A stretch of 64,000 bases of DNA from positions 1-64,000 of IMG/VR virus record IMGVR_UViG_3300042888_001738. One strand, given 5' to 3'. Below, piece after piece: positions 44,479 to 51,662 of the stretch. The notes beneath the pieces were generated by a model. The model did not search any database. It was not told the origin of the DNA and worked only from the letters and a program-made list of their open reading frames with translations. Positions within the stretch are counted from its first letter, which is position 1; the number at the start of each line of letters is the position of its first letter. Source of the stretch: a virus. A program made the position numbers and the translations under genes.

Positions 44479-45515
44479 TGGCATTACCAAAACAAGTTAA
44501 ACCAACATTACCTTTAACGTACCCTAAAACTCTTTTACCGAGAAGGGAACAAATAAAGGATATGATTACTAAGGATGGAACTTACCTACCTAAGTCATTA
44601 CTTCATGCAGATCTTGATGGTGGGTTCTTAGACTTTGTTAAAGAAAAGTTTAGTATAACTTCTGAGGGTAAGAAAATTCCTGTGGTTGATATCTTAATAA
44701 CAACTCAAAACTGGTCACAATTTGTTGAGACATGGGATTTTCAAAACATCGATAAGAATGTTGAACCCCCATTTATTACGGTAATTAGAAATCCTGAAGT
44801 TAAATACGGAAACAACCCCGCTGTAATGTATAACATTCCTAATAGACGAATGTATTATTATATGGAAGTCCCAACGTGGGATGGTAATAGAGCTGGTGCT
44901 GACATTTATAAAATACCTCAGCCAGTTCCTATCGATTTAAAATATACCGTTGCAATTATTTGTAATAGAATGAGAGAAGCAAACACTCTTAATCAAAGAG
45001 TTATGGAAACATTTGCATCAAGACAAGCTTATCAAGTTATTAAAGGTCATTACATTCCAATTATTAATGATGGGTTTACTGACGAATCATCTTTAGACTT
45101 GGAGAAGAGAAAATACTATATCCAAAAGTATGAGTTTACCATGATGGGATTCTTAATGGATGAAAATGATTTTGAGGTTAGTCCCGCAATCTCAAGAACT
45201 TTCCAAATGTTTGAGGTAGATCAAAGACCTGTAAAACGACCACAGAAAAAACAACAACCTACTCAATTGGAGACGATCACTTTAAATTACCTAACAGGTG
45301 AGTTAACTCAAGAATACTTCTTTAGTTACACTTGTAATCTTTATTTTGAACAGTCACCAAACGTTGAGTCGTACTCGGTTTATATCAATGACAATTATTA
45401 TGGTGATGATGTTACCGAAATACAAATCAACACTGATGATAATTTAAGAATTGATATTGTTAAGATTGATGAGTCTTCAGAATCATCACTTTCTTTTTCA
45501 CAGAAATTACTTTAA
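44478..45515 (+). CDS. Tail-completion/sheath-stabiliser-like structural protein
   Basis: A 345-residue protein translationally coupled to the preceding gene. Landmarks are FVETWDFQNIDKNVEPPFITVIRNPE, YNIPNRRMYYYMEVPTWDG and KYTVAIICNRMREANTLN. These read like the conserved body of a phage tail protein located just before the sheath gene. A polar linker (QRPVKRPQKKQQPTQ) at ~250 leads to a C-terminal ~90-residue beta domain. Position before the sheath suggests the role of T4 gp15/gp3 (tail completion), but this is inference. Its 3' end overlaps a convergent small gene by 9 nt. Confidence 0.58.
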   Translation: MALPKQVKPTLPLTYPKTLLPRREQIKDMITKDGTYLPKSLLHADLDGGFLDFVKEKFSITSEGKKIPVVDILITTQNWSQFVETWDFQNIDKNVEPPFITVIRNPEVKYGNNPAVMYNIPNRRMYYYMEVPTWDGNRAGADIYKIPQPVPIDLKYTVAIICNRMREANTLNQRVMETFASRQAYQVIKGHYIPIINDGFTDESSLDLEKRKYYIQKYEFTMMGFLMDENDFEVSPAISRTFQMFEVDQRPVKRPQKKQQPTQLETITLNYLTGELTQEYFFSYTCNLYFEQSPNVESYSVYINDNYYGDDVTEIQINTDDNLRIDIVKIDESSESSLSFSQKLL

Positions 45516-45677
45516 CGGTTCCCCGTAAATGTCCTTTTTTTCTTGACATTTTTCCATAATTAGATTCTCTAAAAACCTATACATTTTAATACCTCGTTTG
45601 TCGCAATATTTCTTTAACACACCGTGAACTTCGATGTCAATCTTAAGGTTTTTTATCTTCTTATTATCGTTAGACAT
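45507..45677 (-). CDS. Small ribbon-helix-helix-like protein
   Basis: A 56-residue frame: ATG at 45677, stop at 45507. It begins MSNDNKKIKNLKIDIEVH, followed by VLKKYCDKRGIKMYRFLENLIMEKC. The plan is a short basic strand, a helix, a Lys-Arg-Gly turn and a second helix, the plan of ribbon-helix-helix DNA-binding proteins (Arc/CopG type). It lies antisense between the tail-completion and sheath genes and overlaps the former by 9 nt. No other gene occupies this interval. It may be a small repressor acting on adjacent late genes (inference). Confidence 0.6.
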   Translation of the reverse strand: MSNDNKKIKNLKIDIEVHGVLKKYCDKRGIKMYRFLENLIMEKCQEKKDIYGEPLK

Positions 45678-45757
45678 AGGGGCAGAATTAAGGCAGAATA
45701 AAATCTTACCAAAATATAAATACTTTCTATAATGTAAAGTTTTTCGTGTTTTGAGAA

Positions 45758-45766
45758 GTATTTATA
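45758..45766 (+). promoter_or_regulatory. Candidate late promoter of the tail sheath gene
   Basis: GTATTTATA, 32 nt before the sheath ATG at 45799. The longer leader (AT-rich, AAAAGAAA) is shared only with the tube and second fibre genes, all presumably very highly expressed. Confidence 0.6.
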
Positions 45767-45798
45767 GGTAAATAAATAAATTAAAAGAAATTTTTAGT

Positions 45799-48700
45799 AT
45801 GGCAACAAACAGTAAGGTTTTTGTTTCACCAGGTGTCTATACTTCAGAGGTTGACTTAAGCTTTGTAGCACAGAGTGTTGGGGTAACTACTTTGGGTATT
45901 GCTGGAGAGACTCTGATAGGACCGGCTTTTGAACCAATCTTTATTACAAGTTTTGATGATTTCCAAACCGTATTCGGTGGGACTTCACCTGAAAAATTTG
46001 TAAATACACAGATTCCAAAGTACGAAGCCGCGTATATCGCAAAAGCATATTTACAACAATCTAACCAATTGTTTGTAACTAGAATTCTTGGTCTATCAGG
46101 ATATGATGCAGGACCATCTTGGTCAATCACAACGGTTGCAAACGTTAACCCAGATACTATCGATGTATGGTGTTTGAGTTCAGTAACAGATTTTACAACT
46201 TGTGTAACGACTTGTGTAACACCAAAAGAATTAACATTCTCAGTACAATTTACAGGTTGTACAAACGATTCAGGAACGATTAGTTATTTAACATCTTTCC
46301 CATCTGAGATTGAGGATCTATTATTATCCCAATATGAAGAGTTTAATGGTGATACCTCAACTCTAAATGATCAAATTCAAAACTTAGTATTCAATGTAAT
46401 CACAAGTACTAATCCATATACAGCGGAAGATCAACAAATTGCATACTTCGGTTCTATCGCAACTGATGATTACGATGTATTAAGTGGATCAGGATTTAGT
46501 GCTGAAACTAACGTGTTCGAAGTTCCTTCGGTTTCATTCAATGACACTGATTTGAATTCGGCGTTTAATGATTCTTGGTATTATGCATTATTTAATAATT
46601 ATGGTAATACTAATTACTCAGGTTTCTCATTCTTTACTTATGTATCAGGATTAACGGCTTATTTCCCTAACCCTACACCAACACCTGGGGCTACGGCATC
46701 ACCAACTCCTACACCTTCATTTGTAAATCCTTGTATTACACCATCACCTTTCACATCACCAACACCAACTCCTACGCCAGTTAACATCGATTGTTATTCA
46801 GGTACTATCGTTGGTAAGATCTACTACTACACAGGTACTTCTTATGTTGATTATGATAATGTTGTTGTTGGTACTTTGAGATCAAGAGGTATTTCTACTT
46901 ACACAACTGACACTAACCCAACTTATTCAGTAACAGGTACGTCAGACGTAACATTAGACATGACAGGTCAATACGCTGGAGTTCTTAAAAACCCTTACTT
47001 AACGTTTGGTGTTAATGTAGTTGATAAGTTCGGTACGTCATTTAAGTTCGAAACATCACTTACACAAAACGATCCAGAATATTTCACTAAAGTATTTGGT
47101 ATTACTAACTTCCAAAAACCAAGAATCGAGGTTCCGATATTTGCTGAAGAAGTGTTCCAATCATTCTTGAACTACTCTTGGAGAAAAGGATATATCAAAG
47201 GTCTTAACCCTAACCCAATCGCATTAGACTCAGCACAAAGTGGTGATCCTAATTCAATTGGTTGGTACTTAGATAAATGGCAAACACCAGCATCACCATA
47301 CGTGGTATCTGAATTAAGAGGTAATAAAGTTTATGACTTATTTAGATTCTACACAGTTTCTGATGGTGACGCAGCAAACACTTTAATTAAAGTTTCAATT
47401 ATCAATCAAACATACAACAACTTAACGTTTGACGTATTAATCCGTGACTATTTTGATACAGATGCAAATCCTGTAGTACTTGAGAAATTTACAAACTGTA
47501 CTATGGATCCAGGACAAAATAACTTTGTTGCGAATAAAATTGGTACATTAGATGGAGAATACTTGTTAAACTCTAGATATGTGATGGTTGAAATGAGTGA
47601 GGATGCTCCGATAGACGCATTACCTTGTGGATTCAACGGATTCAACTTTAGAAATTATGCAGGTGCTAATTCACCATTCCCAATTATCAAAGGTAAATAT
47701 GACTTCCCTGGTGAAGTTATTTACAACCCACCGTTTGGTTTATCTTCAGGTAACGATAACGCGTTGATAAGCCCGGGAGATAATGTAAGAAGAACTTACT
47801 TAGGTATATCCAATAGTTTAGGTTGGGACCCTGCTTACTTCGAATATGTTGGTAAGAGAAATCCAATCAACTCTTGTGATATCGATGGTTTACCATTTAA
47901 CTACAGATCCGCTGGTTTCCACATGGACGTAAATGCAAGTGGTTTAACAATCGGACCTGAGTTCTCAACAGCAGGTGACCAAAGATTTATCTGTGGTAAC
48001 TCACCGTTCATTACTGATCCTGAATCACCAACAAATGCATACTACAGATTGTTCGCTCGTAAGTTCACATTCTTAGTACAAGGTGGTTTCGATGGTTGGG
48101 ATATCTACAGAGAGTGGAGAACAAATACAGACCAATTCCAAATTGGTAGAAGTGGATTCTTAAGAGGGGCTTGTCCTTCTACAAGATACCCTAACGCTAC
48201 AGGATGGGGAGCATTCAAAGAGATTTCTCTTGGTGATGGAACTCAAAACTTTGCAAACTCTGACTACTACGCATACTTGTTAGGTCAACAAACATTTGCA
48301 AACCCTGAAGCGACAAACATCAACGTATTCGTTACACCTGGTATTGATTATGTAAATAACAGTAACCTTGTAGAGGCAGCAGTTGAGATGATCGAGTTTA
48401 ACAGAGCGGATTCACTTTACGTGTGTACAACACCTGACGTGGATATGTATGTTCCTAACTTGAACGGTCAAGACTTATTAATCTACCCAACTGAAGCGGT
48501 TGATAACTTGGATAACACAGGAATTGACTCTAACTACACAGCAACTTACTATCCGTGGGTATTGACAAGAGATAGTGTGAATAACACTCAAATCTATATC
48601 CCACCAACAGCTGAGGTTACAAGAAACTTAGCGTTAACAGATAACATCGCGTTCCCATGGTTCGCAGCGGCGGGTTACACTCGTGGTATTGTTAACTGTA

Positions 48701-49149
48701 TCAAGGCTCGTAAGAAGTTGACTCAAGAAGATAGAGACATTCTTTATATAGGTAGAATTAACCCAATTGCAACCTTCGCTGATGTTGGTACTGTGATTTG
48801 GGGTAATAAAACTCTACAAGTTAGAGAATCTGCTCTTGACAGAATCAACGTAAGAAGATTGTTGTTACAAGCTCGTAAATTGATTTCAGCGGTATCTGTA
48901 AGATTATTGTTTGAACAAAACGACGCACAAGTTAGACAAGACTTCTTAAATGCGGTTAACCCAATCTTAGATGCGATCAGAAGAGATCGTGGTTTATATG
49001 ACTTCCGTGTAACGGTTTCTAATGATCCTGAGGATATTGATAGAAACCAATTGACAGGTAAGATTTACATCAAACCTACAAGATCACTTGAGTTCATCGA
49101 CATCACATTCTACATCACTCCAACAGGAGCATCGTTTGAGAATATATAA
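45799..49149 (+). CDS. Contractile tail sheath protein, enlarged, with Pro-Thr insert
   Basis: A 1116-residue tail sheath protein (T4 gp18 has about 660). The N-terminus (FVSPGVYTSEVDLSF, then GIAGETLIGPAFEP, ITSFDDFQTVFGG, ILGLSGYDAG) and the C-terminus (LFEQNDAQVRQDFLNAVNPIL, GLYDFRV, TGKIYIKPTRSLEFIDITF) are unmistakable sheath signatures. Between them are large extra domains. These include a Cys-containing segment (TTCVTTCVTP) and a stalk-like insert at residues ~292-327 (PTPTPGATASPTPTP, SPTPTPTPV) of the same composition as the stalks in other virion proteins. The inserts would project from the sheath surface. Preceded by a late-promoter motif and followed by a terminator, so probably monocistronic and highly expressed. 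Confidence 0.93.
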   Translation: MATNSKVFVSPGVYTSEVDLSFVAQSVGVTTLGIAGETLIGPAFEPIFITSFDDFQTVFGGTSPEKFVNTQIPKYEAAYIAKAYLQQSNQLFVTRILGLSGYDAGPSWSITTVANVNPDTIDVWCLSSVTDFTTCVTTCVTPKELTFSVQFTGCTNDSGTISYLTSFPSEIEDLLLSQYEEFNGDTSTLNDQIQNLVFNVITSTNPYTAEDQQIAYFGSIATDDYDVLSGSGFSAETNVFEVPSVSFNDTDLNSAFNDSWYYALFNNYGNTNYSGFSFFTYVSGLTAYFPNPTPTPGATASPTPTPSFVNPCITPSPFTSPTPTPTPVNIDCYSGTIVGKIYYYTGTSYVDYDNVVVGTLRSRGISTYTTDTNPTYSVTGTSDVTLDMTGQYAGVLKNPYLTFGVNVVDKFGTSFKFETSLTQNDPEYFTKVFGITNFQKPRIEVPIFAEEVFQSFLNYSWRKGYIKGLNPNPIALDSAQSGDPNSIGWYLDKWQTPASPYVVSELRGNKVYDLFRFYTVSDGDAANTLIKVSIINQTYNNLTFDVLIRDYFDTDANPVVLEKFTNCTMDPGQNNFVANKIGTLDGEYLLNSRYVMVEMSEDAPIDALPCGFNGFNFRNYAGANSPFPIIKGKYDFPGEVIYNPPFGLSSGNDNALISPGDNVRRTYLGISNSLGWDPAYFEYVGKRNPINSCDIDGLPFNYRSAGFHMDVNASGLTIGPEFSTAGDQRFICGNSPFITDPESPTNAYYRLFARKFTFLVQGGFDGWDIYREWRTNTDQFQIGRSGFLRGACPSTRYPNATGWGAFKEISLGDGTQNFANSDYYAYLLGQQTFANPEATNINVFVTPGIDYVNNSNLVEAAVEMIEFNRADSLYVCTTPDVDMYVPNLNGQDLLIYPTEAVDNLDNTGIDSNYTATYYPWVLTRDSVNNTQIYIPPTAEVTRNLALTDNIAFPWFAAAGYTRGIVNCIKARKKLTQEDRDILYIGRINPIATFADVGTVIWGNKTLQVRESALDRINVRRLLLQARKLISAVSVRLLFEQNDAQVRQDFLNAVNPILDAIRRDRGLYDFRVTVSNDPEDIDRNQLTGKIYIKPTRSLEFIDITFYITPTGASFENI
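46672..46780 (+). repeat. Pro-Thr codon repeat inside the sheath gene
   Basis: Two CCN-ACN blocks separated by a Cys-containing stretch. Codons match the PT repeats at 2434-2694 and in the gene at 34650. Confidence 0.75.
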
Positions 49150-49168
49150 GTTGGTTTATATTCATATG

Positions 49169-49198
49169 AAAAGGGGAGGCGAAAGTTTCCCCTTTTTT
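49169..49198 (+). terminator. Intrinsic terminator after the sheath gene
   Basis: AAAAGGGGA pairs with TCCCCTTTT around a GGCGAAAGTT loop, with T continuing. The following motif TATTTATA overlaps its 3' end. Confidence 0.8.
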
Positions 49199-49205
49199 AT
49201 TTATA
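49198..49205 (+). promoter_or_regulatory. Candidate late-promoter motif
   Basis: TATTTATA ending 15 nt before the ATG at 49221. A second ATATTTATT at 49209-49217 is too close (3 nt) to fit the usual spacing. Confidence 0.45.
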
Positions 49206-49220
49206 GAGATATTTATTTAT

Positions 49221-50048
49221 ATGAATTATAAAAAAATTGTTAAACAGATCATTTCAGAGATCATTCACGATCAGATGAAACCTACAATGAAGTATTATGC
49301 TTTTGACTGGGATGATAACCTTATGTATATGCCAACTAAAATCTATACCAAAGATGATAAAGGTAAGGTTGTTGGTATGTCAACAGAAGATTTTGCGGAA
49401 TACAGAACTGAAATCGGTAAAGAACCCTTCGAATATGAGGGACATACCATAGTTGGTTTTGATGAAAACCCATTTAGAGACTTCAACGTACCTGGTGATG
49501 AAGGGTTTTTAAAAGATGCAATGAAAGCACCTACAGGACCAGCATGGAGTGATTTTGTTGAGGCGGTTAATAATGGGTCAGTTTTTTCGATCATTACAGC
49601 AAGGGGACACACACCTTCAGTTCTTAAAAATGCGGTTTATAACTTAATTAAGAAAAACAAACACGGATTAAGTGAAAAAGAATTAATTAAAAATTTAAAA
49701 AAATATAGAGAACTAGCTGATGAAGATGATTTATCTGATGAGGAACTTCTTAGGTCTTACTTAGATATGAACAAATATCACCCTGTAAGTTTCGGACAAG
49801 GTTCTGCTGCTAACCCTGAACAACTTAAAGTCGACGCTATGAAAGAATTTATGACATACGTCCAAAATCTTTCTAGAAGATTGCAAGAAAAGGCATTTAT
49901 GAAAAATAAGATTAGCAATTATTTTGTTCCTTATATTGGTTTTTCAGATGATGACTTAAGAAATGTTCAAGCAATGAAGAAACATTTTGATGATGAAACT
50001 GGTTTAGAAATTTATCATACAGGAGGAGGAAAGAAGACTAAATACTAA
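49221..50048 (+). CDS. HAD-superfamily phosphohydrolase
   Basis: A 275-residue protein. Residues 24-38 are KYYAFDWDDNLMYMP, with the catalytic DxD of HAD hydrolases; FSIITARGH gives motif II (Thr) and PYIGFSDDDLRNVQAM the acidic motif IV. A ~100-residue cap lies in between. The first 20 residues (MNYKKIVKQIISEIIHDQ) precede the fold as an amphipathic leader ending in I-S-E, similar in style to T4 capsid-targeting sequences cut at [IL]-x-E. It sits alone between sheath and tube genes with its own late-promoter motif, so it may be packaged or virion-associated (inference). Substrate unknown. Confidence 0.75.
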   Translation: MNYKKIVKQIISEIIHDQMKPTMKYYAFDWDDNLMYMPTKIYTKDDKGKVVGMSTEDFAEYRTEIGKEPFEYEGHTIVGFDENPFRDFNVPGDEGFLKDAMKAPTGPAWSDFVEAVNNGSVFSIITARGHTPSVLKNAVYNLIKKNKHGLSEKELIKNLKKYRELADEDDLSDEELLRSYLDMNKYHPVSFGQGSAANPEQLKVDAMKEFMTYVQNLSRRLQEKAFMKNKISNYFVPYIGFSDDDLRNVQAMKKHFDDETGLEIYHTGGGKKTKY

Positions 50049-50118
50049 TTTAGTTGTGACTAGTAAATGTATAACTTGAAAAATATTTGAAGTAAATAGA
50101 AAATTTTTTATTTCACAC

Positions 50119-50127
50119 TATTTATAA
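50119..50127 (+). promoter_or_regulatory. Candidate late promoter of the tail tube gene
   Basis: CTATTTATA, 33 nt before the ATG at 50161, nearly the same leader length as the sheath gene. The 112-bp gap before the tube gene holds nothing else that I can see. Confidence 0.6.
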
Positions 50128-50160
50128 TAAAAATAAAAGACAAAAGTAAAAAAATAAGAT

Positions 50161-50649
50161 ATGGCTGATTTGTTAATGAAAATGCCGATCCCTTACGAAC
50201 CGAAAAGGGAGAACCGATGGATTTTGAGATTTCCATCATCACTTGGTATTAATGAGTGGTACGTTGAGACGACATCTAGACCAAAACTTACTATCAACAC
50301 AACTAAGATTGACTTCTTAAATACTTCAACGTATGTTGCAGGTCGTTTTGAATGGGGTGAACTTCCAGTTACTTTCCGTGATCCAATCGGACCTTCAGCA
50401 TCACAAGCTGTAATGGAATGGATTCGTTTATGTGCTGAGTCAGTAACAGGTCGTATGGGATATGCTGCGGGTTATAAAAAGAATGTTGACCTTGAAATGT
50501 TAGACCCAACAGGAGTTGTGGTTGAGAAATGGATTTTAGAAGGTACATACTTAACAGGATATGATGGAGGATCTCTATCATACTCAAATGATGGTATCGC
50601 TAAGATTACTGCAAACATGAGAATGGACCGTTGTATCTTGGTTTACTAA
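50161..50649 (+). CDS. Tail tube protein (gp19-like)
   Basis: A 162-residue protein matching T4 gp19 in size (163) and pattern: PIPYEPKRENRWILRFP at the start, YVETTSRPKLTIN, WGELPVTFRDPIGPSASQAVMEW, and a C-terminal NMRMDRCILVY. It forms the inner tube of the contractile tail. It has its own late-promoter motif and a strong terminator, so it is transcribed as a single gene, as expected for a highly abundant protein. Confidence 0.9.
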   Translation: MADLLMKMPIPYEPKRENRWILRFPSSLGINEWYVETTSRPKLTINTTKIDFLNTSTYVAGRFEWGELPVTFRDPIGPSASQAVMEWIRLCAESVTGRMGYAAGYKKNVDLEMLDPTGVVVEKWILEGTYLTGYDGGSLSYSNDGIAKITANMRMDRCILVY

Positions 50650-50673
50650 AAAAATATTACATACAAAATATAT

Positions 50674-50708
50674 AAGACCGTATACTTTACTAGTTACGGT
50701 CTTTTTTT
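50674..50708 (+). terminator. Intrinsic terminator after the tail tube gene
   Basis: A 9-10 bp stem, AAGACCGTA with TACGGTCTT, around a 12-nt loop, followed by a T run. Confidence 0.85.
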
Positions 50709-50732
50709 ATTTTTAATTATAAAAGAAAGTTT

Positions 50733-51503
50733 ATGGAACAAGATGTATATGTAGCAGGACAAGAAGGTTTTAATTTACCTCACGACGTAATTCAATTACC
50801 AACACAAGGTAAATTTTATAAGTCCAAAAAGAAATCGATTAAAGTTGGTTACTTAACTGCCGCTGACGAAAATATTTTGGCTGAGGTTGATTTTAGAAAA
50901 AATGTAAACGAAGGCATTATTCTACCTTTGTTAAGAAACAAGATATATGAAAGAGATCTTAGACCTGAAGAACTTTTAGATGGTGATGTTGAGGCAATCT
51001 TATTGTTTTTACGTAATACATCCTTTGGTCCTGAATATAAAATAACTCCGATTGATCCTGAAACAGAAGAAAGGTTCTCATCAACAATTCTACTTGACGA
51101 ATTAAATTATAAAAAAACGGATGTAGAACCAAATGAAGACGGATATTTTGAGACGACACTCCCTGTGTCAAAAAAGAAAGTGGTTTTAAAACTATTAACC
51201 ATAAGTGACAAGATTGAAATTGATAGAGTAGTAAAATCATATCCTTCTGAAAGAACTGCACCTGTCATTACGACTAGATTATTAAAAAATATAGTTTCCC
51301 TTGATGGTGATGAAGATAGATCTAAAGTCAGTATGTTTGTTGAACAAATGCCAATTGCCGATTCCAAATACATTAGAAGATTTTTAATTGATAATGAACC
51401 AAGATTAGATCTATCAAAAGAAGTTATAGCCCCGTCAGGAGAAAAAGTGGTAGTGGATATCACTTTTGGGGTGGAATTTTTTCGGCCTTTCTTATCAATA
51501 TAA
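50733..51503 (+). CDS. T4 gp26-like baseplate hub / tail assembly protein
   Basis: A 256-residue protein. The start region (VIQLPTQGKFYKSKKKSIKVGYLTAADENIL) is the signature of the T4_baseplate family (gp26): 'LPS.G..Y....I.V..MTA.DE.IL', continuing with GIILPLLRNKI and a C-terminal FGVEFFRPF like the family's FFWP end. It lies between the tube and tape-measure genes, the usual place of tail assembly chaperones. A second frame overlaps its end after a run of six T (51477-51482) and encodes a 57-residue segment listed separately. The product may therefore exist in two lengths. No late-promoter motif is seen upstream; it may be reached by readthrough of the tube terminator. Confidence 0.75.
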   Translation: MEQDVYVAGQEGFNLPHDVIQLPTQGKFYKSKKKSIKVGYLTAADENILAEVDFRKNVNEGIILPLLRNKIYERDLRPEELLDGDVEAILLFLRNTSFGPEYKITPIDPETEERFSSTILLDELNYKKTDVEPNEDGYFETTLPVSKKKVVLKLLTISDKIEIDRVVKSYPSERTAPVITTRLLKNIVSLDGDEDRSKVSMFVEQMPIADSKYIRRFLIDNEPRLDLSKEVIAPSGEKVVVDITFGVEFFRPFLSI

Positions 51504-51639
51504 GACAATCTTATTAGACGAATTTTATTATTTCTCAAGACTATTCAGAACTCAATATTCTGAGTTTATGAATATGCCCACCTACGTCCGCAGATATTTA
51601 ATCCAAAAACATGTTGAGGAGACTAAAACCAATAATTAA
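51466..51639 (+). CDS. Small gp51-like frame, or +1 frameshift extension of the gp26-like gene
   Basis: An open frame of up to 57 residues in the +1 frame relative to the gp26-like gene. It contains LLDEFYYFSRLFRTQYSEF and MNMPTYVRRYLIQKHVEE. The coding character (aromatic-rich helix, MPxxxRRxxI motif) resembles short hub-assembly proteins downstream of gp26 in T4-like phages. There is no ATG upstream of the conserved part. Either a TTG at 51466 starts it, or ribosomes shift +1 at GAA-TTT-TTT-C (TTT slipping to TTC, both Phe), fusing it to gp26-like. That would mirror G/GT-type tail chaperones. The frame is real by composition; the initiation mechanism is undecided. Confidence 0.55.
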   Translation: MGWNFFGLSYQYKTILLDEFYYFSRLFRTQYSEFMNMPTYVRRYLIQKHVEETKTNN

Positions 51640-51648
51640 ATATTTATG
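51640..51648 (+). promoter_or_regulatory. Candidate late-promoter motif
   Basis: ATATTTATG ending 14 nt before the tape-measure ATG at 51663. Confidence 0.5.
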
Positions 51649-51662
51649 AAATAAATGTAGTT

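Noticed and set aside
49209-49217. A second late-type motif ATATTTATT next to the HAD gene.
   Set aside because: It ends only 3 nt before the ATG, while the TATTTATA at 49198 fits the common spacing.
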